The notes beneath the pieces are model-generated. The model saw nothing but the letters and a program-made list of their open reading frames with translations. It had not been told where the DNA came from and ran no database searches. DNA of 64,000 nucleotides from Eublepharis macularius (taxonomy: Eukaryota; Chordata; Lepidosauria; Squamata; Eublepharidae), in NCBI RefSeq assembly GCF_028583425.1, contig NC_072791.1:31565368-31629367 (forward strand), given 5' to 3'. Positions 57,301-64,000 of this stretch are shown here, in pieces. A program made the position numbers and the translations under genes. Every line of letters begins with the position of its first letter. Within the stretch, counting starts at the first letter, position 1.

Positions 57301-59395
57301 TGTCTGAGCTTGGTTGAAGAAACCTAGCTCAAAGAAGAATGGAATGGGACTGGGCGGGCTGAGAAGCCATCTTCAGGACTCAGTTCATCACCTGACAACT
57401 CAAAAGTCAATCAGGGCCAAGCTGTTAATTAGTGTTTCAGCTGTGTGAAAATAAACATAGAGCCTATCTGAGAATAGCCTCCCAAGGATGAATCAATGAG
57501 GAATGCAGCAACTACTTCCACAGGTGTTATTAATCAGTCCAGCCACCACATATCTAGCTAGGCCAGAGCCTGACAACACTTACAATCCTGAACTTGAGTT
57601 CAGCCATTTTTACCAAAAACACGGCTTTGAGTTGTCAATTTCCTTACAATACCATATAAAGTTGCCTTCTCTCTTATTATGGAATGGCTTGAAGATGCTC
57701 TTCTACTTTATTACTATACTGGCAGGTAACTCCAAATTGGAAACTAGAAACAGAAGGCCTGTAAACAATATGGAACCTATCCTGCTCTGAATATATGCCT
57801 GAAGCCATAAGCAGACAAAGCGAGAGAAAAGGGGAAGAAGAGCTGCACCTAAGACTACAAGCTTAAGATGCAACTCAAGAAATCCCTTTTCCAACCTCAC
57901 TGCTGCCATTCATTCACTAGACAGCCCAGTGCTCTCAGCCCTCCAATCTACACTAAAGGGAAATAATACTGACTCACCTCACAGAGCTGCTGTAAAGATT
58001 ACAAGACATAAATGCAAAACTGCTTTGAACACACTAGAGTGCTACATAAATACCAAATATTATCATTCAGAAATCTGTAGCCTTATTAGCCATTCAGAAG
58101 ACAACAGCCATTTAGTATTTATATAAGTCCATCCTACTAGTTCTGGAAACATTCATTTCTAAAAATGATACTGAGGCTGGCTGTGATGGGGCAATATGGA
58201 ACAAAACATAAACCCAGAACAAAGAAATGTGCTAAGGCCACCTTACATTCTTTTACTTAATATATTTCTGAATCATTTTCCAGTGCATACTCCTATAGTA
58301 GCATACAGCAAGTGAAGGCAACAAAATCAAAACATTTATAAAAAATTAGCTCAATCAGCAGGCAGACAAAACAAAACATCCAAAGAGAACCATCTTAATC
58401 AGCCACTGAAAAAATGATGGTTGCATTGAAGAGATCTATGCTGGATCTGAGATCAGGTGATGTTTGGTTACTACTACTATCTGACGAAGGAAGCTTTGGC
58501 TCTCAAAAACTCATGTGTTGGAAATCTAGTTGGTCTTTAAAGTGCTATTAAACCTGGATTTTACTATTTGACTTGACCAACAAAATTCAATTTTTTTTAA
58601 CTACTATTGTATTTTTATGGTTTATTCTGCCTCAGCATCCTTCTGCTCTTATAGCTTTTGTACTGCCATTTTTTATTTCAAATATACTGGCTTATTTATC
58701 TTTGCATCCCCTGTCTCAAGTACAGAGCTCTATATTTTGAATACATATACACTTATATACAAAGATGCACACATATACAGATATTTCTGTGAACATGTGT
58801 GCGTGCATATACATACACACACACTCACACATAGAGAGAGAGCATGTTGGTGCATTTCTAAGTTGTTCCTTGTTTCAGGTGGGTTGCTCTGTTGTTCTGT
58901 AGCAGAAAAGCAAGATTCTGGCCCAGTTGTACCTTAAAGATCAACTAGATTTCCAAAGTATAAGCTTTCGAGTGTTGGTCTTTAAGGTGCTGCTGGACCC
59001 AAATTGTTCCTATGCTGTAACTTCATTGGAGATCTATTACCCGCCTAGAAATTGAGAGCGGAGTGTCAATAAAAGCGGGATATAAACTTCTTTAAAAGAA
59101 AAATAAGTAATAAAAGAAAGCTATCATTGGGGGGCTTCCTTACTGCGCCGTGGCAGACCCCGGGAAAAGGGGAGCGTTCCCTCTGTCACGAAACAACGCC
59201 CCCCCCCAACACGCCCAACCACACGCCCCTCACCTGAGAGTAACTGCAGCGTTCGTGGTCGCTCCCGCCCAGGACAGCGCGCGCCTCTTTCTCCAGCTCC
59301 TCGTTCTCGGCCAGCACTTCGGCCAGCGACACCACCGGCTCCTCACTGTTCCTGTCCCCTTCGCCAGCAATGGACTCGGGCGCCTCTTTTTCCAT
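45288..59395 (-). CDS. UBR7: UBR7 (putative E3 ubiquitin-protein ligase, N-recognin 7), complete coding region, eleven exons
   Basis: Exons in order of transcription are 59395-59234, 56064-55931, 55291-55231, 52955-52860, 52349-52296, 50867-50762, 50556-50384, 48999-48871, 48080-47918, 46670-46609 and 45380-45288. They join in frame to 410 residues plus a TAG stop (human about 425). A UBR box covers roughly residues 50-120, with Cys/His ligands in ACSTC, CLACSYECHG and FRCDCG. A PHD-like finger covers about 139-193 (YCVCKRPYPD, QCIICEDWFHG, MVCQACMDRC). An acidic linker follows (205-262), then a conserved C-terminal domain ending RMQYYCS. The family is reported to act as a histone H2B ubiquitin ligase and histone-binding factor in the nucleus. 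The shorter length comes mainly from the linker. The promoter is shared with GON7; the 3' end faces BTBD7. Confidence 0.96.
46609..46670 (-). CDS. UBR7: UBR7 coding exon 10 (62 bp)
   Basis: It encodes YNDLKTELTDYLRRFADEGT after the split Glu, with acceptor CTGTCTAG and donor GTAAGT. Human has YNDLKTELKDYLKRFADEGT. Confidence 0.94.
47918..48080 (-). CDS. UBR7: UBR7 coding exon 9
   Basis: It encodes KMYLDLEVSFLTDECDTVLA through SSMNRVQQVELIC plus one base of a Glu codon. The acceptor is TTTTTTTAG and the donor GTAAGT. The block DPLMDTLSSMNRVQQVELIC is identical to the human sequence as I recall it. Confidence 0.94.
48085..48175 (-). repeat. Hammerhead-like short repeat, degenerate copy next to UBR7 exon 9
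   Basis: + strand: AGAACTCTTGGAGCACTTTA and TTTCATTGTGGCATGAGCTT, with CTTCATCAAACACATCTGA. It resembles the family in reverse and begins within a few bases of the exon 9 acceptor. Confidence 0.4.
48871..48999 (-). CDS. UBR7: UBR7 coding exon 8
   Basis: It has 43 codons from MVKNETSTCKLQELQAKQHL to NWRSKLCTCKECV, matching human CKLQELKAKQ and NWRSKLCTCQDC. The acceptor is ATTACAG and the donor GTATGT. It opens the conserved C-terminal domain. Confidence 0.94.
50384..50556 (-). CDS. UBR7: UBR7 coding exon 7 (acidic linker)
   Basis: It encodes VPTVTKVTPAAEDGTVLNVE through NEPSTSSSSEGSG. I chose the donor GTAAGT after GGT rather than the GTGTAA three bases earlier in the read, because only the former keeps the frame open into exon 8. 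The segment is poorly conserved, rich in Glu, Lys and Ser and probably disordered. Confidence 0.88.
50762..50867 (-). CDS. UBR7: UBR7 coding exon 6 (end of PHD-like finger)
   Basis: It encodes HLGAIPPDSGDFHEMVCQAC then MDRCPFLWTYASQLA plus one base of a Val codon. The acceptor is GCCTCCTAG and the donor GTAAG. The last Cys ligands (CQAC, RC) are present. Confidence 0.94.
50868..52295 (-). other. UBR7: UBR7 intron 5
   Basis: It holds the Sauria SINE (51531-51815). At about 51290-51370 a stretch with AATAAATCCTGTTTCTGG resembles an LTR R-U5 border, but no ends were found. Confidence 0.5.
51531..51815 (-). repeat. Sauria SINE (tRNA head, BovB/RTE-like tail)
   Basis: On the minus strand: CCTGTGGCGCAGAGTGGTAA (A-box region), GACCTGAGTTCGATTCTGGC (B-box), CAGCCTTCCATCCTTCTAAG, GGGGAAGGCAATGGCAAACC and ATGGGTCAGTAATGACTCGG. 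This is the layout of Sauria SINEs, which are known from squamates, and is the best taxonomic marker in the window. Confidence 0.85.
52296..52349 (-). CDS. UBR7: UBR7 coding exon 5 (54 bp)
   Basis: It encodes IPDEMIQCIICEDWFHGR with acceptor GAATTAG and donor GTGAGT, in phase 0 at both ends. CIICEDWFHGR is the characteristic centre of the PHD-like finger. It is too short to show up as an ORF. Confidence 0.93.
52860..52955 (-). CDS. UBR7: UBR7 coding exon 4 (start of PHD-like finger)
   Basis: It has 32 codons, EKAKLNPTNKYNDNFYGLYC then VCKRPYPDPEDE, with acceptor TTTCTAG and donor GTAAGA. The first zinc ligands of the PHD-like finger are in YCVCKRP. Confidence 0.94.
53700..54960 (-). repeat. 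L2-like LINE with reverse-transcriptase fragment, interrupted
   Basis: The minus frame 54938-54582 reads IWRHEFGYHQYSDDTNF, a YADD-type reverse-transcriptase box of the L2/CR1 group. The 3' side continues to about 53700, with AACTTGAGCTGGGGATGGAA and GCAGTCTCACTGCTGCATTC on +. It is interrupted by a + strand LINE tail (54418-54650). Old and inactive. Confidence 0.7.
54418..54650 (+). repeat. L2/CR1-like LINE tail inserted in the older LINE
   Basis: TTCTTCAACTCTGTATTGGA, ATCCTCCTTGAGTTTCAGTG, GAGAAAGGTGGACTATAAAT then (AAAT)n, in opposite orientation to its host. Confidence 0.7.
55231..55291 (-). CDS. UBR7: UBR7 coding exon 3 (UBR box, second part)
   Basis: A 61-bp exon with acceptor TTTCTTCCAG and donor GTGAGT. 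It completes the Arg codon and encodes NFRCDCGNSKFKNLQCKLLP. The FRCDCGN motif is the typical end of a UBR box. Confidence 0.94.
55931..56064 (-). CDS. UBR7: UBR7 coding exon 2 (UBR box, first part)
   Basis: It encodes GAVKRQALYACSTCTPSGEE through HKLFELYTK plus two bases of an Arg codon. The acceptor is CTTTTCAG and the donor GTAATA. Cys and His residues spaced as in other UBR boxes are all present. Confidence 0.94.
56215..56335 (+). repeat. Hammerhead-like short repeat, copy C
   Basis: CTGACAAAGGGAGCTCTGAC, CTAAAAGCTCATATGCCTGA, AATCTAGTTGGTCTTTAAGG, then CTGGACCCAAATCTTGCTCT. In UBR7 intron 1. Confidence 0.6.
56962..57575 (-). mobile_element. Possible solo LTR (fossil)
   Basis: A 614-bp block starts TGTCAGG and ends CCTGACA (TG...CA with a 7-bp inverted repeat). 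In minus orientation an AATAAA lies near the 3' side, as in an LTR. No clear target duplication and no internal region were seen, so it is tentative and probably old. Confidence 0.35.
58480..58565 (+). repeat. Hammerhead-like short repeat, copy D
   Basis: CTGACGAAGGAAGCTTTGGC, then TCTCAAAAACTCATGTGTTG and ATCTAGTTGGTCTTTAAAGT. It keeps an exact CTGACGA core. Confidence 0.6.
58885..59015 (-). repeat. Hammerhead-like short repeat, copy F (two pieces)
   Basis: The minus strand has CGAAAGCTTATACTTTGGAA and ATCTAGTTGATCTTTAAGG. On the + strand it abuts GTTGGTCTTTAAGGTGCTGC, part of the same family in the other orientation, so two pieces meet head on. Confidence 0.5.
59234..59395 (-). CDS. UBR7: UBR7 coding exon 1 (start codon)
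   Basis: The ATG at 59395-59393 sits in a GAGATGG context with a purine at -3. It encodes 54 residues, MEKEAPESIAGEGDRNSEEP to HERCSYSQ, and ends in phase 0 at the donor GTGAGG. The block VVSLAEVLAENEELEKEA corresponds to VVSLVDVLEEDEELENEA in human. It lies in a CpG-rich island. Confidence 0.95.
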
Positions 59396-59843
59396 CTCAC
59401 ACCACAGCCCCCTCGGAGACCCCCGTCGCGTCGAAAAGGAGTGGGAAAAGGCGGGAAAGCTGTAAAACCGCCACCAGGAGGCGCCAAAGCCGGAAGCGGA
59501 AACCGGCTATCGCGCCATAACCAAGAAAAAAAAAGGAACGCTTAGTGGGAAACGGAGAAGAGGCTTCGCGCAGAACAAAAGGCCAAGGGCACGTGACTCG
59601 CGCGAAGGGGCACGTGAGCTGCCAGAGCCAATCATGGGAAGAAAGGGACTGTTGAGGGCGGAATGCACGTGAGCGTGGCCTAAAGGGGCGGGGTTATGGA
59701 GGGCGAAGTGCGGGGCGGAGTCAAAAGGACCGTTGCTGTCCTAGCGGAAACTTCGCCTCAGGTTAGCCTAATGCTCTTCCGGGTCAGCGGGAGTGTGGCT
59801 GTTAGTCGGCCTCCGATAGGTTGTTTGTTTTCAACGAGGGAAA
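59396..59843. promoter_or_regulatory. Bidirectional CpG-rich promoter of UBR7 and GON7
   Basis: The start codons of UBR7 (-) and GON7 (+) are 448 bp apart and diverge. The interval and both first exons are CpG-rich, unlike the surrounding AT-rich introns. It holds three CACGTG E-boxes (59590-59595, 59611-59616, 59666-59671), a CCAAT box near 59627-59631, and GC boxes at 59685-59693 and near 59711. No TATA box is clear. CACGTG is the site class of USF, MYC/MAX and TFEB-type factors; which one binds cannot be told. The shared promoter also exists in human, as I recall. Confidence 0.8.
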
Positions 59844-60045
59844 ATGGAGCTCCGGGCAGAACTGACGAGCCGGGACGGGGTGAAGAGCCCGCTGCGAGTT
59901 TCTTGCCAGCCTCAAGGAAACCTGCGGGGCCTGCTGAACGGCCTGGTCCGGCTGAGAGAACAGGTGTCGGCGTTGCTCGATCCTTTGGTGCAACAGGAGA
60001 GCAGCGGCGCTGCTGCCGCCATCGGTGACCAGAGTCGGGCTGGAG
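59844..60045 (+). CDS. GON7: GON7 coding exon 1
   Basis: The ATG is in the context AAAATGG with A at -3. It gives 67 codons plus one base, MELRAELTSRDGVKSPLRVS to GDQSRAG, and ends at the donor GTGAGG (60046). GC-rich. Confidence 0.93.
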
Positions 60046-61205
60046 GTGAGGGAGAAAGAGGTGACTTCCACAGTTGGGCTTTGGTTCTCGAAAGCTCACA
60101 CCCTGGAAATCTAGTTGGTTTCTAAGGAGCTACTGGACCCGAATCTTACTCTTCTCCTACAGACCAACATGGTAATCCACCTGAAACTATCTAGCTGAGC
60201 CCGTGTTGCGATTTTTAAATATACATATATGAATCTATAGAGACGTTATAAAAGACGGCAGTACAAAGCCTTATAATTTAAATCAATAATAGAACTTTGA
60301 TAAACAAAACAAAAACCATTAGTTTATGTGCCTCCTCCTCAAGCCAATAGTTTGCAGCTATTTGGACAAATAAACCAATAACACTTTTGTCTGCTATGAT
60401 ACATTGGCTGCCTGATGGAGGAATGAATCTTCATCTCCAACAAATTTTATTGTGGGCTCAGATAGAGAGTCTCACTGTGCATAGAATCCAGGTATCTATA
60501 CTGGCTATCTCAGCAGTTTAGAGGCCTCTTAATATGGAGGTTCCATTGCTCTGTTTCTGCTTTTTTCATTTCTGCATTGGTTTCCTGTTAATTTTAAACC
60601 TTTGTAAATTTGAATGTATATACCTATTTATTGAAATTGACTGTACAAACTCTCAGCTGTGTAAACCACTTTAAGTCTCAGAAAGTTGGACTGTAATAAT
60701 ATAAATGAATAAATTTAGCTAACACGTACTAGTAAATCTGTTTTCTGTTAGTTTTTCTAGTCCTTTTAAAAAAGCATTCTGTTAGCAGCCATCACATTGT
60801 TTTATATAAGCGTTACACTTTTATAAAACAAGGTGTTTATAAATGCGCATCTTGCAAAGTCTGCTCTTCTATCACAGGTTTGCCATGGTAATTTTGACTT
60901 CCATGTTCTTCCTTAAACTAGAGAGCTTGTGAATTACCACATAACAGCACTGGCCACTGTAGGGCTTGTGAGGGAAGAATAAATGTTAAAATATTAGACT
61001 AGAATAATAACTTCACTGTGGGATGGTACTTTTGGGGTAGCTATACATGAAGAAAGGATTCTTATATATAAATTGCTAATACATGACTTTTTTTTAAGAT
61101 GAGGAGGATATAGATGAAGAGGATGAAGATGAGGAAGAAAATCATATTAATGCCAAAGCACGTCCTGACGGGCCACCATTAAAACGGACAAAAACTCACT
61201 CCTGA
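59844..61205 (+). CDS. GON7: GON7 (KEOPS complex subunit, formerly C14orf142), complete, two exons
   Basis: Exon 1 (59844-60045) joins exon 2 (61099-61205) to give 102 residues and TGA at 61203-61205. Human GON7 is about 100 residues. The N-terminal part has LRVSCQPQGNLRGLLNGLVR and LLDPLV, matching human LRVSC...FQGLLSGV...LFDPLV. The C-terminal part is an acidic run (EEDIDEEDEDEEEN) followed by GPPLKRTKTHS, like human GPSAKRPKTPS. GON7 is a small, largely disordered subunit that stabilises LAGE3/OSGEP in the KEOPS complex, which makes N6-threonylcarbamoyl-adenosine at tRNA position 37. A second ATG at 59696 opens a different overlapping frame and would act as an upstream ORF if transcription starts that far up. 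Confidence 0.93.
60072..60190 (+). repeat. Hammerhead-like short repeat, copy E
   Basis: TTCTCGAAAGCTCACACCCT, ATCTAGTTGGTTTCTAAGGA, then TACAGACCAACATGGTAATC. The 5' core piece is missing. It lies just inside the GON7 intron. Confidence 0.6.
60545..60718 (+). repeat. L2/CR1-like LINE tail
   Basis: TTTCTGCATTGGTTTCCTGT, TGTAAACCACTTTAAGTCTC, AGAAAGTTGGACTGTAATAA then an AAATGAAT tail. Confidence 0.55.
61099..61205 (+). CDS. GON7: GON7 coding exon 2 (acidic tail)
   Basis: The acceptor is TTTTTTTTAAG. It completes an Asp codon and encodes EEDIDEEDEDEEENHINAKA then RPDGPPLKRTKTHS and the stop. The following 3' UTR has no AATAAA close by; ATTAAA near 61738 is a possible signal. Confidence 0.93.
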
Positions 61206-61737
61206 TAAGAACTGTACATGGAATTTGCTAAGAATCGCTGGAATACTTCTGTACTATTTTGATAACTAGAAAAAAGTCCTTTTAATATTTACTATTAACA
61301 AAATTCTCACATATATTATGTGCTTATACAGTGTAATATGATTTGAAATGTGTAAATAACTAAAATGTTATGTATGCAAGAGTGGACATGCAGTTTCAGA
61401 TGTTAAATATGTCGGCATATTTAACAAAAAATAATAGTTTTAAACACTTCTCAGCTTTAGGGTTTTGTAATAAGCACCTCAAGTGAACTCTTAACAAGTA
61501 ATTGCGGTGAAGTAATGGATACAAAAATTAACCTCTTTGCTTAAATGCAGTTGTTTCCATCTGGAGTTTGTTACATGTACGCAGAGGCTTGTGTGTGTAT
61601 AATGAAGCTTTCTTTGTTACTTTCCCAGCCCTATATTTTTAATTTAACAGCTACAGAGAGTGTAAACCCCCCCTTTTTTGTACTGTGGTATGAGTCACAA
61701 AATCTTACTGCGGATAAAAATCTGGAATTTGCCATTT

Positions 61738-61870
61738 ATTAAATCATTTTTATCCAACCTTTCTTGCTATACATAGCAAACTCAAGGCAGCTTACAAATC
61801 AACTAAAACTGGCAGACGAAGTGATTCAAAACCATCAACTTCACACAGCGAAAACTGTCACCAACAAGCC
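61738..61870 (-). repeat. LINE/SINE tail, minus strand, degenerate
   Basis: TTTTTATCCAACCTTTCTTG and CTCAAGGCAGCTTACAAATC are the reverse complement of the common tail. Confidence 0.4.
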
Positions 61871-62103
61871 AACGTTTTCCTTGACCAACTTAATCAATTG
61901 CTTCTTCAGACAAAGAACTGGGACTGGTTGCAAAATGGACTCTGGCTTAGTTAACAAGAGAATTGCCTGAACAGTATTGTTGGTGAAAGGCATTTATACC
62001 AATGTCTAAATCATGTTTGCATTCTTGTGTTCCATTAAGCTCAGAGGAACAAGTATAAGATTGTCCCTGTTTATTGCTAGAACCCTGTATGTTACACAAG
62101 GTC

Positions 62104-62195
62104 ACAGTCCTGTACAGCTCTATGTGGAAGTAAGTCCCATGTTAATCAATAGGTCTTACTCCCAGGAAAGTGTCCTTAGGATTGTAACCTCAGTG
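62104..62195. repeat. Hairpin repeat, related variant
   Basis: GGAAGTAAGTCCCATGTTAA and TCAATAGGTCTTACTCCCAG are imperfect inverted arms around the same central motif, followed by CCTTAGGATTGTAACC. Confidence 0.5.
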
Positions 62196-62294
62196 GCCTC
62201 TCTTTTTAAGTAAACGTTGAAGTTTATCACTTCTAATTGTACCATGTATGTATAAAACGTATCAAAGTAAAACTTCAAAGCTAAGTTAATTTTA

Positions 62295-62512
62295 TTATAA
62301 AAAGTGTGCTTATATACCACCCTTCTAGACAGATCAGTGCCCACTTAGGATGGTGAACAGAGTCAGTGTTATTCTTATCCCCACACTACAGCTGGGCAGC
62401 TGTGGCTGATAGGAGTGGATTATTCAAGGCCACCTTCTGAGTTCATGGCAGTGGGATTTGAGCCAGCAGTGCTGATTCACAACCCAACCACTATGCTACA
62501 TCATTTTGACAC
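62295..62512 (-). repeat. CORE-SINE, near full length, minus strand
   Basis: + strand: GTGCTTATATACCACCCTTC at the tail side and CACAACCCAACCACTATGCT at the head side. Confidence 0.7.
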
Positions 62513-62859
62513 TTGTGTTCCGAGCAGTATCAGGTTTCTTCCCCTACACTGTTGAAAAGAGATACATGTTTATTTTACGAACCTACAGGCACAACCTCTT
62601 CATTTTTTCTAAGTATTAAATCTTACTGCATTCAACAAGGCTTTGTTCTGGCTAAGCGATTACAGAAGTAAAGCCCTAGTCATGCTTCTAATTTGTCAAT
62701 TCATTCTGCTTATAGACAGAATTTTAGCTTAGGTTGTGAGAGATTTGTCATTATGGTACCTTTCAAAGTGTGTGTGTTTGGCAGGAGAGTCTAACCACTC
62801 ACACAGTAATACTTTCACATGTGCCTAGGATTTAAAGTAACCATTTCATTTAGCTCAGA

Positions 62860-62985
62860 TGAGTTAGCCGTGTTAGTCTGTAGTCAAAAATAGTAGAGTC
62901 CAGTAGCACCTTTAAGACTAACCAACTTTATTGTAGCGTAAGCTTTTGATAACCACAGTTCTCTTCATAAGATGCTTTAATGAAA
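62860..62985 (-). repeat. Hammerhead-like short repeat, copy G
   Basis: + strand: GAGTTAGCCGTGTTAGTCTG, CAGTAGCACCTTTAAGACTA, ACCAACTTTATTGTAGCGTA, AGCTTTTGATAACCACAG. Stem arms are at 62872-62879 and 62915-62922. Confidence 0.65.
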
Positions 62986-63339
62986 TGTATTTCATTAGTG
63001 CATTATCTTCATTTAGCCAGGCAATGATACTTCATTGACCGATCTGGCCTGTGACCATAAGCTCCTTACAACTCTGAAAACTTTCCAAAATCAACCAGAC
63101 TAAAGGGGCAATTTTCACCAATTCTTCCTTCCTGCTGCAGACCCTTTCCATAGCATTCCTCAGAGTCTCTTGTCCCTCAATAACAGCATTTAATAGAGCT
63201 CATCTGGCTGCCATGGGAAAAGGCAAGAAAGTTCTATTCTGCTGATGGAAAATTTAGTCTAGATCCAACCCAATAAAGCTAGCATAAATGACCAGTGGAG
63301 AGCTAGCTGTGGGGCTTTAGACTGAACATACAAAGCTAG

Positions 63340-63512
63340 CAAAGAACAGTGGTCCATCAAAGTCAGTATGGTCTTATGAGATTGGCAGCAGCTCTCCAGG
63401 CTATTATGTAAAGGTCTGTCACATCACTTCGTACCTGAGGATTCAACCTGGAACCTTTGGCATGTCAAGCAGATGCTCTACCACTGAGTTGTAGCTCCTC
63501 CCTCATAGGGAA
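63340..63512 (-). repeat. tRNA-derived SINE, minus strand
   Basis: + strand: GTGGTCCATCAAAGTCAGTA, then GAGGATTCAACCTGGAACCT (B-box complement) and GCTCTACCACTGAGTTGTAG (A-box complement). Confidence 0.75.
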
Positions 63513-63908
63513 TTCAGTTGTTTTCCTATTGAAATAAAGCAAGTCCTTACCCTGCTGGTGAAACAAAAATAAATTCTATAAAAGTTCTTATATGTGAAAC
63601 AAGTTTTTCATCATTTCAGAGGAACTGGGAACAAAAGTTAAATCAGCAGCCCTTGAATTAGCATTTTTGTATCAATTACATTTTGATTGGACAATGACAG
63701 TTATCTAGGCATTTAAGAGCCTTTAGAATGATCAGTTTCTGTCTGTACTTGTAAAAGATGCAATGCAATCCTGCAATCCTGCAGAATCCTGCAATGTTGG
63801 TGTGCATGTTTGTGGGGTTTACTGCACAGTACAGTGTCAATGCTTGGATCACAAGCCCTGCTTTCTTGTGCTGTTTTTCATAGCAGATGGACCTGCAATG
63901 CTAGGAGC

Positions 63909-63919
63909 CTCCCCCCCCC

Positions 63920-63954
<35 letters not shown>
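63909..63954. repeat. Compound microsatellite (C)n(TC)n(AC)n
   Basis: A C run to about 63920, then TC, then AC dinucleotides. Confidence 0.9.
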
Positions 63955-63956
<2 letters not shown>

Positions 63957-64000
63957 CACCTCATACCAGAGAAAAGCATTGCACGACAGCAAACCACAGA

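Larger units (their letters stand above)
56065..59233 (-). other. UBR7: UBR7 intron 1 (3.2 kb)
   Basis: Repeat-rich intron with three hammerhead-like repeat copies and the LTR-like block. AC/AT-rich low-complexity sequence runs at about 58740-58845. No exon is visible. Confidence 0.6.
60046..61098 (+). other. GON7: GON7 intron 1 (1,053 bp)
   Basis: GT...AG intron holding a hammerhead-family repeat fragment that begins only about 15-30 bases after the donor (60072-60190) and an L2-like LINE tail (60545-60718). The rest is AT-rich with nothing recognised. Confidence 0.85.
61206..64000. other. GON7 3' flank
   Basis: AT-rich sequence with the repeats listed. No coding sequence of a further gene is visible before the window ends. 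Confidence 0.5.

Noticed and set aside
1-64000. CRISPR arrays, operons or other prokaryotic systems
   Set aside because: The window is vertebrate nuclear DNA with spliced genes and retroposons; no regularly spaced short repeats of that type occur.

Overview
The window is a vertebrate nuclear segment from a squamate reptile (lizard or snake; species not resolvable). Squamate origin rests on the repeats: a Sauria-type SINE with tRNA head and BovB/RTE-like tail near 51.5-51.8 kb, many MIR-like CORE-SINEs, CR1 and L2-like LINE ends, and a Penelope-like element. The genes are large, intron-rich and conserved with other amniotes.

Layout. 1-43.1 kb is the 3' part of BTBD7 on the + strand. The first 19.3 kb looks intronic; eight coding exons (19330-38600) encode the BACK-like region and the long disordered C-terminus, followed by a 3' UTR of about 4.5 kb. 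43.7-59.4 kb is UBR7 on the - strand, complete in eleven coding exons (410 aa; UBR box plus PHD-like finger). 59.84-61.2 kb is GON7 (old name C14orf142) on the + strand, complete in two coding exons (102 aa; KEOPS subunit). BTBD7 and UBR7 converge tail to tail. UBR7 and GON7 are divergent and share a CpG-rich promoter of about 450 bp with three CACGTG motifs. From memory, the BTBD7/UBR7/GON7 order and orientation match human chromosome 14q32. The three genes act in unrelated processes (epithelial morphogenesis, chromatin ubiquitylation, tRNA t6A modification); beyond the shared promoter I see no functional coupling. 61.2-64 kb is 3' flank of GON7 with more SINEs.

The most unusual content is in the repeats. 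An almost perfect palindrome of two 573-bp arms at 31255-32418 is a pair of 5'-truncated Penelope-like ends in head-to-head orientation; each arm carries a GIY-YIG-type C-terminal fragment and a hammerhead-ribozyme core, and the whole insertion is flanked by a 13-bp target duplication. A second dispersed family (at least eight copies) has hammerhead-like core motifs and a stem whose two arms covary between copies. Also present are a 5S-rRNA-headed SINE with a 14-bp target duplication, a hAT-like element with an exact 8-bp duplication nested in a SINE, hairpin repeats of 80-90 bp, a minisatellite with a unit of about 58 bp, a Helitron-like GC-rich element and a possible solo LTR. Family names come from memory and reading; no search was run.
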